Positions 27,901 through 36,703 of a stretch of 64,000 bases of DNA are shown in pieces. The DNA is taken from assembly GCF_028596025.1 (NCBI RefSeq), contig NZ_CP117167.1, positions 3,658,001 through 3,722,000 on the forward strand, given 5' to 3'. A model generated the notes under the pieces. That model was not told the origin of the DNA and ran no database searches. It saw only the letters and a list, made by a program, of their open reading frames with translations. Position 1 is the stretch's first letter; the number at the start of each line of letters is the position of its first letter. This DNA comes from Mucilaginibacter jinjuensis (lineage in GTDB: Bacteria > Bacteroidota > Bacteroidia > Sphingobacteriales > Sphingobacteriaceae). The translations under genes were made by a program, and so were the position numbers.

Positions 27901-28152
27901 GTTTACAATGCAACTTATGTTAAACTAAGGGAGATAAAATTAGGCTACACCGTTCCGCAGAAATGGGCAAAAGCTATTGGGTTCCAGGCAGCAAGTTTTG
28001 CAGCAGTAGGTCGTAACTTATTGATCATTCATAAAAACGCCCCTAACATCGACCCTGAAACGGCATTCAATACAGGGAACGGCCAAGGGCTTGAAGATCT
28101 TACCCTGCCAACAGTACGCAACATTGGTTTTAACATCAACCTTAAATTTTAA
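24979..28152 (+). CDS. SusC/RagA family TonB-linked outer membrane protein
   Basis: A 1057-residue outer-membrane importer. It has a signal peptide (about 1-23, ending LYAQA), a carboxypeptidase-D-like regulatory domain (about 28-105, VSGVVTSKSDGLPLPGVSI), a plug domain with LFVVDGVPVDNSQF and VLKGPNAAALYGYRAANGVILI, then a large TonB-dependent barrel ending in Phe. SusC forms the barrel under a SusD lid and imports an oligosaccharide or peptide. The SusD partner starts 5 bp downstream. No glycoside hydrolase, peptidase, or sigma regulator is adjacent, so the ligand is unknown. It has no extra STN secretin domain. Confidence 0.95.
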   Translation: MLKIYKLILAFVLPVIFTQSLYAQAVTVSGVVTSKSDGLPLPGVSIIIKGTTSGTQTDIDGKFTLHPHINDVIRISFTGLAPQEITVKQAETNLKVALEDGQNSLNEVVVTALNISKDKKSLGYTVQGLKSKDISEAKETNLVNALAGKIAGVNVTNSQGDMGSSRIVIRGETSISGNNQPLFVVDGVPVDNSQFLGTGGSRDFANGIADINSEDIESLTVLKGPNAAALYGYRAANGVILIKTKNGKGSKGLGVTVNSNTSFSNILGLPDYQNEYGQGSNGKFSYVDGKGGGVNDGVDESWGPALNGQLIPQFNSNGVAVPFVAHPDNVRSFFKTGVTLNNGVSLAGSGDKYDFRLGYNNLHQTGVIPNSEQGRNSFILNATYKLTPKLTLTTVANYIKDDAADLPGSGGKRATSTMLQFTWFGRQVDVSQLKNYIDANGNTFNWNNSYYSNPYFMAYENTVGQTKNRFIGSAELNYKIIDGLSANFRTGTDYYNDRRKIRIAYGTNGTPYGSYEEDAYDVSETNTEGRLQYTKKLNKDFSIDALIGGNIQANSFEENDQKAPKLAVSGLYTLSNSRDPLISSNVFSKYKTYSYFASGQLGFRNYAFLNVTARNDWSSTLPKANLSYFYPSVNGSLVLSEALDIKSNVLSYLKLRGGWSKVGKPTTPYQLINTYDFTAPFGTNPQQSANSTDLNPNLKPETTTSAEAGFEAGFFNNRVRLDASVYNTNSINQILNVNVSQSTGYSQKLINGGKINNKGLEVQLGLTPVKIKDFSWDVTVNYSRNHSKVVSLDNTGSLQSYLLGSDGTVQVLAAVGKPYGSIYGLDFQRNANGQVIVNADGTPAVNPTIQYLGKYTPDWLGSVNNSFTYKNFNLSVLIDAHVGGSVYSGTNATGTYTGILASTLPGRGAANGGIGYYTDGTTNIATNASVGPNGQAVSHDGIIYNGVNANGSKNTTILSAQSYYKALTNADAPFVYNATYVKLREIKLGYTVPQKWAKAIGFQAASFAAVGRNLLIIHKNAPNIDPETAFNTGNGQGLEDLTLPTVRNIGFNINLKF

Positions 28153-28157
28153 TAATC

Positions 28158-29603
28158 ATGAAACTTAAATATATCTCTATACTACTATCAGGTACCATGT
28201 TGTTAACAATGGCGACATCGTGCAAAAAAGAATTGGTAGACACCAACCAAAACCCCAATGCTACCCAGAACCCACAACCGGATTACCTGTTAACTGCAGC
28301 TATAAAAAATACGGCTGATACTTACTGGGGGGTAAACAACAATATGGGCGCAGCTTTACTGATTGTACAGCATTGGGCCAAAATTCAATATACAGATCCC
28401 GACAGGTATATTTTTACCAACACTTCATTTCAGGAGCTTTGGAGCACTGGTTATTCTAAAAGCATCGTTAACCTCAATAAGATCATTTCTTTGGCTGATG
28501 CCCAGGCTAACCCTAATTACAAAGGCGTGGCCTTGGTATTACGTTCGTGGGTGTTTACATTACTTACAGATCAATATGGTAACATCCCTTACAAACAGGC
28601 TATCAACATTGATCAGTACCTTACCCCTGCTTATGATACCCAAAAGGATGTTTACTTTGCATTGCTTGATGATTTGAAAGCGGCACAGGCCGATCTTGAC
28701 CCTAATGGAAAAGCAATTGCAGGTGATGTAGTTTATTCGAACAGCATTAGTGCCTGGAAAAAATTCGCCAACTCGCTCCGTTTAAGGATAGCGCTTCGCA
28801 TTGCCGATCGCGAACCTGCTAAAGCCCAACAAGTTTTAGCTGATATACAGGCGGAAGGAAGCGGTTACATTAATTCAAATGCAGCCACAGCACAAATGGT
28901 TTACCTCGACTCGCCTAATCAAAACCCCATCAGCAATTTGTTTGATACCCGCGATGATTACCGTATCAGTAAAACCATGGTCGATCAATTATTTGCATTG
29001 AACGACCCACGCTTACCAATTTATGCGAGCCCAACTGCTGATGCCACACCACAAAAATATGTAGGTATACCTAACGGTTTATTAGTGGGCGATGCCAGCA
29101 ATTTGGGTTTAAGTAAAACATCTAAACCGGGCACTTACTTTCTGGCGCCGCATTCTCCGGCAGTGATTATGAGCTATGCCGAAGTATTGTTTGATCAGGC
29201 TGAAGCTGTGGCACGTGGCTTTATTAGCGGGGATGCAGCCAGTTTGTATAACCAGGCTATAACGGCATCGCTTAATCAATACGGCATTACCTCAAGTGCA
29301 GATATAAACAATTACTTATCTCAGGCCGCGGTGAAATATGATGCTACAAACTATAAAAAATCAATAGGTAACCAAAAATGGATTGCCCTGTTTGGTGAAG
29401 GACTCGAAGCATTTGCCGAATGGCGCAGACTTGATTACCCACAATTACAGCCCGCTGTTGCAGGTACGCTTAACGGTAAAATACCTGTACGGTTTATATA
29501 TCCCGGAACGGAGCAAACACTTAACGGAACAAGTTATACCGCTGCGGTAGCCAATCAAGGCCCGGACGTTTTGACTACAAAGCTTTGGTTTGATGTGAAT
29601 TAA
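28158..29603 (+). CDS. SusD/RagB family nutrient-binding lipoprotein
   Basis: A 481-residue surface lipoprotein that caps the SusC barrel and binds its ligand. The signal peptide ends in a lipobox with the lipidated Cys in MATSCKK at about residue 22. The family features are NPDYLLTAAIKNTA near the start, TPR-like helices in the middle and WIALFGEGLEAFAEWRRLDYPQL near the C-terminus, the latter typical of the SusD-like-2 subgroup. It lies 5 bp after SusC and is certainly co-transcribed. A strong hairpin follows. Confidence 0.94.
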   Translation: MKLKYISILLSGTMLLTMATSCKKELVDTNQNPNATQNPQPDYLLTAAIKNTADTYWGVNNNMGAALLIVQHWAKIQYTDPDRYIFTNTSFQELWSTGYSKSIVNLNKIISLADAQANPNYKGVALVLRSWVFTLLTDQYGNIPYKQAINIDQYLTPAYDTQKDVYFALLDDLKAAQADLDPNGKAIAGDVVYSNSISAWKKFANSLRLRIALRIADREPAKAQQVLADIQAEGSGYINSNAATAQMVYLDSPNQNPISNLFDTRDDYRISKTMVDQLFALNDPRLPIYASPTADATPQKYVGIPNGLLVGDASNLGLSKTSKPGTYFLAPHSPAVIMSYAEVLFDQAEAVARGFISGDAASLYNQAITASLNQYGITSSADINNYLSQAAVKYDATNYKKSIGNQKWIALFGEGLEAFAEWRRLDYPQLQPAVAGTLNGKIPVRFIYPGTEQTLNGTSYTAAVANQGPDVLTTKLWFDVN

Positions 29604-29672
29604 TTATGTATCATAAATATAATCTGACAATTAATATATAACACGTTTAAAGATTATTTTAGATTCCTGATT

Positions 29673-29712
29673 TAAACAATAAAGCTCCGAATTACCGGAG
29701 CTTTATTGTTTA
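29673..29712 (+). terminator. 17-bp hairpin after susD
   Basis: Arms 29673-29689 and 29696-29712 are perfectly complementary (core AAAGCTCCG/CGGAGCTTT) with a 6-base loop. The 3' arm is T-rich, fitting an intrinsic terminator. Confidence 0.8.
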
Positions 29713-29794
29713 CCATTCTCCGGGTAATCTTATAAATCTTTAAACAGATTCTTGACTGGCCAGAAGCAACTATACTTGAAATATAGTTATCAAA

Positions 29795-29834
29795 TAAAAA
29801 AGCCTCTTAATCATTTTGATTAAGAGGCTTTTTT
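29795..29834. terminator. Bidirectional terminator between susD and the hydrolase
   Basis: Stem AGCCTCTTAATCA (29801-29813) with TGATTAAGAGGCT (29817-29829), A-run before and T-run after, so it can end transcripts from both sides. Confidence 0.88.
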
Positions 29835-29868
29835 ATTAGCACCAATTCTATTAAAATCTGTCAATGGC

Positions 29869-30798
29869 TTATTTCAAAAAGAAATCAAGCAAAGCCTTTT
29901 GTACTTGTGCAGTTTGCTCCTGTACCACCCAATGGCCTGAGTCTTTAATAATTGATTCCTGTACATCAGTAGCAACCAGCCTGGTGTGTGCAGCTAAAAA
30001 TGCACCCGCAAAATGATCAGACCCCATGGCCAGTACCGGGATTGTTAGTTTTGTCTTGGCAAATTCCACATTGTCTTTGGCATCCCGGTTAAAATAGCCA
30101 AACCAATGAAATGCACCTGTTGTTGCTCCCGGTACTGAGTAAGCGCGAATAAACTCTGCCCGTTCTGCTGCATTAAACGCATTTTTTTGAAAACCAACAA
30201 CCGGCCAAAAATCGGTAAAAAATAACCCAACCTTACCCGAAACCAGTTCGCCGGCATGTGGTTGTGCAAAAAAACCGAACCACCAGGCCTGTGCCTTTAC
30301 CTGGCTCCATACCGGTTCTATGCCGGGTAATAATGCATCCATTAAAGCTAATTTTTTCACGTCGCCGGGGAATTGAGCTGCATAAGCATAAGCCACCATT
30401 AGGCCAATATCGTGGCCAGCCAGGTTAACATGGCTATAGCCCAATTTTTTCATTAACTCGTGCATGTCAACAGCCATATTTTTTTTATCGTAACCACCGG
30501 TTGTTTTACCCGATTCGCCTACACCGCGCATATCGGGTGCTATCACTGTAAAATGTTTAGATAGTTCTGGCAGCAGCCTGTTCCACATATACCAATTTTG
30601 GCCAAAGCCATGCACCAATAGTAAAGGTTCGCCTTTACCGCCAATAACGTAGTGAATTTTAACACCATTAACAGTAGCATACTGGTGTTTAAAGTTAGCA
30701 GGTGGATTAGCAGGTGCTACAGCTGCGGATGCCCTGCCTACAAAAGCGGTTAATAATAAAACCAGCACCATGTGCTTAATTGTTGTTATTAGTTTCAT
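29869..30798 (-). CDS. Exported alpha/beta hydrolase (epoxide hydrolase/dehalogenase-like)
   Basis: A 309-residue alpha/beta hydrolase with a cleavable signal peptide (MKLITTIKHMVLVLLLTAFVG..ASA). It contains the oxyanion motif LLVHGFGQNWYMW and the nucleophile elbow LAGHDIGLMVAYAY. The nucleophile is Asp rather than Ser, as in epoxide hydrolases and haloalkane/haloacetate dehalogenases. The catalytic His is in DSGHWVVQEQ near the C-terminus. It would act in the periplasm. About 100 bp separates it from the upstream hydrolase gene on the same strand. Confidence 0.88.
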   Translation of the reverse strand: MKLITTIKHMVLVLLLTAFVGRASAAVAPANPPANFKHQYATVNGVKIHYVIGGKGEPLLLVHGFGQNWYMWNRLLPELSKHFTVIAPDMRGVGESGKTTGGYDKKNMAVDMHELMKKLGYSHVNLAGHDIGLMVAYAYAAQFPGDVKKLALMDALLPGIEPVWSQVKAQAWWFGFFAQPHAGELVSGKVGLFFTDFWPVVGFQKNAFNAAERAEFIRAYSVPGATTGAFHWFGYFNRDAKDNVEFAKTKLTIPVLAMGSDHFAGAFLAAHTRLVATDVQESIIKDSGHWVVQEQTAQVQKALLDFFLK

Positions 30799-30897
30799 GT
30801 TTTCTATTTTTTAATGTTTATTGTGATTATTTTTTCTTGTCATTGCCAATACCCGTACAGGCATTGGGCAGGTTTTCGCGAATAATATTTGTACGTA

Positions 30898-31680
30898 TTA
30901 AATTTTTGATAGCCAGTTTAAAATGTACTCGGCATGCTCTTGCCAGCCGGGTTGGCCAAGTACAAAATGGTTTCGCCCTGCAAACTCCTTATATTCAGTT
31001 ACCGATTGCTGGTGTGTATATTTTTTGTAATTAGCGTAGTTTAGTGATGCTGGTATAAAATGGTCGGCACTGCCTGATAAAAACAATAAGGGGGCGTGCG
31101 GGCGATCGAAATCTACTTTAGCCGCATCGGTGGTGGCATCTCTTACCAATAATTTGGATTCGGGTACTAACAGATTATAGTAGGCCTCTTTTTGCACCTC
31201 GAACGACATGCCGTTGGTAAAAGCATATTGCCATTGTGTAAACGACATGAGGTAGGATTTTCGGGTATCAGTAAAAAAACCAAGGGCCGCCCAGCCTGCT
31301 TTGTAAAAGGATAACTTGAAAGTAAAAATACCCTTAGGTTGTAATGAATGAATAGCAATACCAGCTGCTGCCAATCCTTTCTGAATTAGTAACTGTACTA
31401 TTAACCCGCCCATAGAATGGCCTATTAATACCGGGGCCTCGGGAAGCTTCTCTACAATGGCAGCAAAATACGCCGTTAGGTTAGTTAAACGTTGGCCGGC
31501 CACGTCGGCATCCGGGTGCCGTTGCCGCAATGTGCAGGCTGGCGCATCCTTATAAGGCCAGGCTGGTACTAATATATGGTAACCCTGTTGTTCAAAATAT
31601 AATTTCCACTCGTTCCAGCAATCGCTGCTTACAAACGCACCGGTAATAAAGACAATGGTTTTAGGTTTCGTAGTTTTCAT
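30898..31680 (-). CDS. Alpha/beta hydrolase (GHSMGG type)
   Basis: A 260-residue cytosolic hydrolase with the nucleophile elbow VLIGHSMGGLIVQLL (Ser as nucleophile), an acid in LFLSGSADHFIPAS and the catalytic His in AGRNHFVLGQPGW. It resembles small lipase/thioesterase-like proteins; the substrate is unknown. Its upstream region carries a sigma-54-like promoter (31706-31721) and a palindrome (31780-31813) right after the gene for an NtrC-type activator. This gene, perhaps with the next hydrolase, is therefore a likely target of that activator. Confidence 0.87.
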   Translation of the reverse strand: MKTTKPKTIVFITGAFVSSDCWNEWKLYFEQQGYHILVPAWPYKDAPACTLRQRHPDADVAGQRLTNLTAYFAAIVEKLPEAPVLIGHSMGGLIVQLLIQKGLAAAGIAIHSLQPKGIFTFKLSFYKAGWAALGFFTDTRKSYLMSFTQWQYAFTNGMSFEVQKEAYYNLLVPESKLLVRDATTDAAKVDFDRPHAPLLFLSGSADHFIPASLNYANYKKYTHQQSVTEYKEFAGRNHFVLGQPGWQEHAEYILNWLSKI

Positions 31681-31705
31681 ATTAGTCTGTTAATATGAAA
31701 CCACT

Positions 31706-31721
31706 TACAAGGCGTAAGCCA
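31706..31721 (-). promoter_or_regulatory. Sigma-54 (-24/-12) promoter candidate
   Basis: Read on the minus strand, TGGCTTACGCCTTGTA fits TGGCAC-N5-TTGCA with GG and the -12 TTG at the right spacing; the -12 GC is GT. It lies 26-41 bp upstream of the hydrolase start, leaving a short leader. Confidence 0.6.
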
Positions 31722-31779
31722 TTAAATTAACTAACTACAAATCAAATAGTTAATTTTAAAAGATTATTTCTAATTACTA

Positions 31780-31813
31780 TATGTCGTTATCTAAAATTAC
31801 GGACAACGACATA
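31780..31813. promoter_or_regulatory. Palindromic enhancer-type site
   Basis: TATGTCGTT (31780-31788) and AACGACATA (31805-31813) are perfect 9-bp inverted arms with 16 bp between. It lies about 60-100 bp upstream of the sigma-54-like promoter, the usual place for an NtrC-type activator. Confidence 0.6.
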
Positions 31814-31898
31814 AGGTAGTTAGGCTACAACGTTTTGAATATTGTTTTATGGGACGAAGACTTATCAGGGGCAAGCACAGTCTGCTGTTTCTGAATAG

Positions 31899-33848
31899 CT
31901 ATATGCTGAAATCTTTACGGATACCTAATTTTTTCATTTTAGAATTAAGCGTTGTAGGCGGCAGGTTTAATAAACTGGCGGCCCCTCCTTCTCCCCATAT
32001 TTTGCCGTTGCATTTTTTCAGCGCGGCCAGGATGTGGGCACGCTCACCTTCGCTCATGGTAGTAACATTTGTGGCAATTGGCACATGGTCTGTGAGGTGC
32101 TCTAATTGTGTAGGCAATACCATGCTGTTGATCATATCATCACGGGTAAGCAATACATTACGCTCTATCAAATTCTCGAGTTCGCGGATATTCCCCGGCC
32201 AGTGGTAGTGCTTCATATTCTCTAATACCTGGGACGAAATACCCCGCACAGTTTTGCCCGTTTTGCGGGCATAGATATTTAAAAAATGGGCAGCCAGATC
32301 GGCAATATCTTCTTTGCGTTCGCGAAGCGGGGGCATTAATATAGGGAACACGTTAATACGGTAAAAAAGATCCAGCCTGAAACGTCCCTCTGCAACCTCC
32401 TTATCCAGGTTTCTGTTAGTGGCAGCAATAATACGAACGTCGGTTTTAATAGTTACCCGGCCACCAATTCGTTCTATCTCTTTCTCTTGTAATACCCGCA
32501 GCAGTTTTGATTGTGATTCGAGCGGTAGTTCGCCTATCTCATCCAAAAATATGGTGCCCGAATGTGCTTGCTCAAACCGCCCTATCTTTCTTTCATGGGC
32601 GCCGGTAAATGCACCTTTTTCGTGGCCAAATAATTCAGAATCTATTAATGAGGTTGGTAGTGCCGCACAATTGATCCTGATAAAAGGCTTATCTTTCCGT
32701 AAGGACAACGAGTGGATACGTTCTGCAATTTTTTCTTTGCCCGTACCGCTTTCGCCCAAAATAAGCACCGACGAATCTGACTTAGATACCTGCACCACAT
32801 GATCAAACACAGTTAACAGCAAATGGCTGCTACCAATTATGCCATTAAAAGGATTGGCTTTCTCTGCTGCCGAAACCTGGTGTTTTACACTAAAATCACT
32901 CAGCTTGTTAGCCAATGGGCTATTGCTAGCCTGCAGCATACTTTCTATAAAACTGGCTAATAATTGCTGCAAACGGTTACATAATACCAAATGATCGGCC
33001 TGGTAAGCATCAGACCGGCGGCTGTAAAAATTGAAATACCATAATTTGCCCTGACTTAATGCAACGGGGAATGACAGGTGCGACTTTAAGCCATAGGTAT
33101 CAACAATCATTTTTTTTAATGATGGCTTTCTCAGCAATACATCTAACTCATTTTCATCATACCAGGTGGCCATCGGGTTTATAATATCATTTAACTTTAG
33201 CTTGGCCAGTTCATGCTGCTTACAGTTGGTAACAGTCATTAACTCCGGGCAACCTATTAATTGGTATTCATCAAAACCTATCCTCGAAAAACCGATCTCA
33301 TAAAAGTCATCGCCTTCATCCTGTTTCATGCCAACAGATAAAAACTCAAAAGGTATATCCGGCTGGAGGGTTTTGCCCATCTGTAGTATTTTATGTTCCC
33401 AGCTCATGTTAGCCGCCAATATTTCGGCAGTCTTTTTTTGTAATACTGCATTTTGGCGCAAACCCTTTTCCCGTTCGTTTTCGTGGCGATACATCGCAAT
33501 ATCCAAGGCAATCAACACATCCTTTTCGCGAAACGGTTTAATTACAAAACCATAAGGATTGGTCACCTTTGCAGCCTCCAGCACCTTTTGATTTGAATTG
33601 GCAGAGATATAAATGAACGGGATATTTTTTTCTGTTAAACGGTGGGCCAAATCTATCCCTGTGAGCTTCCCTTTTAAATAAATATCCAGTAATACAAATT
33701 CGGGGGCAAATTCAGCTGTCATTTCCAACGCTTCGTCCACATTGTCGGCAATGCCGCAAACCTCATAACCTGCATTTTTTAGTATATTGCTCAATACGTC
33801 TGCAATAATAAACTCGTCTTCAACTATAAGGATCTTTTTTTTGCTCAT
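31899..33848 (-). CDS. NtrC-type sigma-54 activator with receiver and GAF-like domains
   Basis: A 649-residue response regulator. The receiver domain (1-125) has Asp55 as phosphorylation site and Lys104. A GAF-like region spans about 140-300. The AAA+ domain runs about 335-570, with Walker A GESGTGKE (365-372), GAFTGA (412-417, the sigma-54 contact loop) and Walker B TIFLDE (432-437). A Fis-type HTH ends the protein (GEGGAASLLNLPPTTLNSKMKKL). The intact GAFTGA shows that it works with RpoN. It follows the HisKA_2 kinase gene by 6 bp, so the two form one two-component system. Confidence 0.94.
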   Translation of the reverse strand: MSKKKILIVEDEFIIADVLSNILKNAGYEVCGIADNVDEALEMTAEFAPEFVLLDIYLKGKLTGIDLAHRLTEKNIPFIYISANSNQKVLEAAKVTNPYGFVIKPFREKDVLIALDIAMYRHENEREKGLRQNAVLQKKTAEILAANMSWEHKILQMGKTLQPDIPFEFLSVGMKQDEGDDFYEIGFSRIGFDEYQLIGCPELMTVTNCKQHELAKLKLNDIINPMATWYDENELDVLLRKPSLKKMIVDTYGLKSHLSFPVALSQGKLWYFNFYSRRSDAYQADHLVLCNRLQQLLASFIESMLQASNSPLANKLSDFSVKHQVSAAEKANPFNGIIGSSHLLLTVFDHVVQVSKSDSSVLILGESGTGKEKIAERIHSLSLRKDKPFIRINCAALPTSLIDSELFGHEKGAFTGAHERKIGRFEQAHSGTIFLDEIGELPLESQSKLLRVLQEKEIERIGGRVTIKTDVRIIAATNRNLDKEVAEGRFRLDLFYRINVFPILMPPLRERKEDIADLAAHFLNIYARKTGKTVRGISSQVLENMKHYHWPGNIRELENLIERNVLLTRDDMINSMVLPTQLEHLTDHVPIATNVTTMSEGERAHILAALKKCNGKIWGEGGAASLLNLPPTTLNSKMKKLGIRKDFSI

Positions 33849-33854
33849 GGCTTC

Positions 33855-36104
33855 TTAAGTTAATATTACTTCTGCTTCGGTTATGCCCCGGTTAAATATT
33901 TCGGTTTGGAAGCTAATACTGATCATACACCCTTGTTCGCTGGTGATATCGAAACTCCCCCCCAACTGCTTACTAAGCCCCCGCATTAAGTTAATACCCA
34001 GCGATTCAACCTTCTTAATATCAAACGTTTCGGGCAAACCCGGCCCATTATCTGCAATAGTTAGTTCAATGTATTGGTTGGGGGCTTTAATCAATGAAAT
34101 ATAAATAACACCCTGCATATCGGCCTTGTAAGCATATTTAATGGCGTTAGTTATGGCCTCATTCATAATCAGGCCCAGGGGTACAGCCTGTGCTACATCC
34201 AGGTAAATATTATCTACTTGTTTTTCAAAGAAAATACGGTTGTCCAGGCCGCAACTGTCTTTTAAATTAGTAATCATTTCATTAGTATACTCTGGCATAG
34301 AGATCAGGTCGAGATTATCTGACTGATATAACTTTTGATGGATCAGCGCTATAGAGCGCATGCGGTTCTCACTGTTTTGAATAGCAGCAAGTGCGTCATC
34401 GTTATTAATATAGGCCGATTGTTGCTGTAGCAAGCCCATTACTATCTGCAGGTTATTTTTTACCCGGTGATGGATTTCTTTAAGCAGCCATTCTTTTTCT
34501 GTAACCAATTGCCGTAATGAATCATTTTTTTCACTTATGGCCTTACTGTTTTTTTGATTTACCCGGTAGCTGTAATAAAGCAATACAATAAATACCAGGA
34601 GAAAACAGGTACCGATAAGCGTAAGGTCGCGGATATGGCCTGCCTGTTTTGCTTTATTGGCTTGTAGCAGGCTTTCTTTCCTCAAAACTAAATTTTCCTT
34701 TTCTTTCTTTTCTGTTTCGTATTGAATCTGCAGCTCCTGCATCTGTTTGTTTTTTGTTGCTTCGGATATCGAATCTTTTAGAGATGCGTATTTAGTGTAG
34801 TTGCGGAGCGCAGAAACAGGGTTATTATTCGCAGAATCTATTTGATAGGCAAATAAATATCCTTTTTGAATAAATCTTGGCTTTCCCCTCAATTGTTTTG
34901 CTGTGTTCATAAATTCGGGGAAATAATTTGCAGCCTGCCCATACTGTTTTGTTTCAATAAAATACTGTATTACAGGACCCAGCATATTAGCCTGTGAAAT
35001 AGGCGGATATTTATTTTTACTATATGCCTTTAAAAGCCAGGTACTATAATATTTAGCCTCGTCATATTTTTTTAAATTGAGATAAGCTTGTAGTATAGAA
35101 GAATTATAGCGACTAAGATACTCATCGCCTATATCAGGAAAACGGAGCTCCGTTTGTTTCAATAGCTCAATTGCTTCTGCCGACTTATTTTCGTGCAATA
35201 AATTGTTTGCCAGGTTGCCCGCCAGAAATATCTCAGACCTGTCATTATATTTTCTCGCAACCGCGATTGATTTTTTATAATAAGCAGTTGACTGCGAAAA
35301 CTGGGATAATGCATAATAAACCATCCCTGTACGATTGTAAATAGTGCATAACAACATACTCGTATCTTGCACCTCTTCTGCCGTTTTTACAGCCAATAGC
35401 GCGTATTTTAAGGCTTCATTAAAACTGGTGATCTGAAGATAGTTGTACCCGAGCAGGTCATAGGTCGACTGTAGATCTTTTTTACCAGTCGATTTATATA
35501 AACTTAAAGCAGATTGCAGTGCTGCAATAGCCTCGTCGTTTTTACCAATCTGCAAGTAAAAATCGCCAAGCACATTCAGCGTGGCTCCAGCCCGCATTTT
35601 AGCACCTCCTTTTATAAATAATGGCTTTGCCTGCTCATAATAGCCAATCATTACATTATAATCTGTGCCACCAGCAGCCAGGTAAAACTCCTCCATATTT
35701 AAGTAAGCCTCGGCTGCATCAATGTAAAGGTTGTGGCTTAAAAAAATTTGGATGGCTTTTTTAATCAGCTCATCGCTTTTTTTAAAGTCCTTTTTGTTAC
35801 TCCAGCTCATAGCCATAACCTGGTAACTTAAACCTGTACCTTCTGGATAAGATAAAGTGCTGCTTAGTTTTTGGGCTTGCAGCGCTATGAATATAGCACT
35901 GTCATTAAGCATGGGGCTTTTGGTGGTGCTTGCATTGTAATATCTGCTTAAACCAATCAGTAATTTTACCCGCGAGGTATCTGCACCGCTTTTGCTCAAC
36001 TTTAGGCGTAGCGCGCCTATATCTTTTGGAACAGCTGGCTGCCCCATTAACCTACCGGCTGAAATAATTAAAATAAAAATGACAATCAGTTTTCTCGTAA
36101 TCAT
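33855..36104 (-). CDS. TPR-containing HisKA_2 sensor histidine kinase
   Basis: A 749-residue kinase. It has a signal peptide (MITRKLIVIFILIISAGRLMG), a periplasmic array of TPR-like repeats (about 70-420), a coiled coil (about 450-485), a membrane helix (about 490-512, LIGTCFLLVFIVLLYYSY) and a second short coil. A HisKA_2 domain follows with His545/His546 in KEIHHRVKNNLQIV, then an HATPase domain (N box MNEAITNAIKYAY, G1 ADNGPGLP, G2 SLGINLMRGL). Kinases of this plan are frequent in Bacteroidota. It is the first gene of the operon with the NtrC-type regulator, 6 bp upstream. Confidence 0.93.
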   Translation of the reverse strand: MITRKLIVIFILIISAGRLMGQPAVPKDIGALRLKLSKSGADTSRVKLLIGLSRYYNASTTKSPMLNDSAIFIALQAQKLSSTLSYPEGTGLSYQVMAMSWSNKKDFKKSDELIKKAIQIFLSHNLYIDAAEAYLNMEEFYLAAGGTDYNVMIGYYEQAKPLFIKGGAKMRAGATLNVLGDFYLQIGKNDEAIAALQSALSLYKSTGKKDLQSTYDLLGYNYLQITSFNEALKYALLAVKTAEEVQDTSMLLCTIYNRTGMVYYALSQFSQSTAYYKKSIAVARKYNDRSEIFLAGNLANNLLHENKSAEAIELLKQTELRFPDIGDEYLSRYNSSILQAYLNLKKYDEAKYYSTWLLKAYSKNKYPPISQANMLGPVIQYFIETKQYGQAANYFPEFMNTAKQLRGKPRFIQKGYLFAYQIDSANNNPVSALRNYTKYASLKDSISEATKNKQMQELQIQYETEKKEKENLVLRKESLLQANKAKQAGHIRDLTLIGTCFLLVFIVLLYYSYRVNQKNSKAISEKNDSLRQLVTEKEWLLKEIHHRVKNNLQIVMGLLQQQSAYINNDDALAAIQNSENRMRSIALIHQKLYQSDNLDLISMPEYTNEMITNLKDSCGLDNRIFFEKQVDNIYLDVAQAVPLGLIMNEAITNAIKYAYKADMQGVIYISLIKAPNQYIELTIADNGPGLPETFDIKKVESLGINLMRGLSKQLGGSFDITSEQGCMISISFQTEIFNRGITEAEVILT

Positions 36105-36703
36105 TGGCGGTAAATTGTGATCGGCGATCGTAAATATGGTGTTTATATAAAGTCAGGTATTTCTTAAAAATCGCAAAGCTATATATTATAGTTTATTCAC
36201 AAATCCTGCCACAAAGCGCATAAGTACATGTTTTGGGTTACACAAGCCACAAAACTATTGGCACAGTTTATAATATATATTTATTAAAGATAGCAGAATT
36301 TCAATCACCCACAATCAACAACGATATACCGTTGTTTTACTACTTTATATAGTTGTTGTAAATGTCACAAAGTGAGAATTGGCATAGTCAAGTCTGTCTT
36401 CGCCAGGTATCCCGCCCGTAAAATTCATTGTATTTACGCTCGCTTAGCGAAGGCTTTTTAATCTTATTGCATTAAGTTCAAGCACCTTTATTCGATTTTT
36501 ATCGCGTTTAAGTTAACATCCCATTAAGTTAATGTTATATAATTTCACCATCAATAAAAATACCATATTTCTACAGATTTGCCTGTCAATTTTATGAGTC
36601 GTTGACATAGAATTTATAAGGTAACTGCTATTAAGATGATGTCATCTTTACACAGCTTCATTTAGCAATTTCATGACCAACAACTTCAACAAATACCCCT
36701 TAA
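36105..36703. other. 599-bp divergent intergenic region between two two-component systems
   Basis: It is AT-rich without open frames. A hairpin/palindrome at 36317-36336 (arms AACAACG/CGTTGTT) includes ACAACGATATA, one base different from ACAACGACATA in the enhancer at 31803-31813, so it may be a second site for the NtrC-type regulator. No sigma-54 promoter was found here in either direction. Confidence 0.4.

Noticed and set aside
36105..36703. Sigma-54 promoter upstream of the kinase or OmpR-type regulator
   Set aside because: Several GG or GC dinucleotides were checked, but none has the 10-bp spacing with the surrounding bases.
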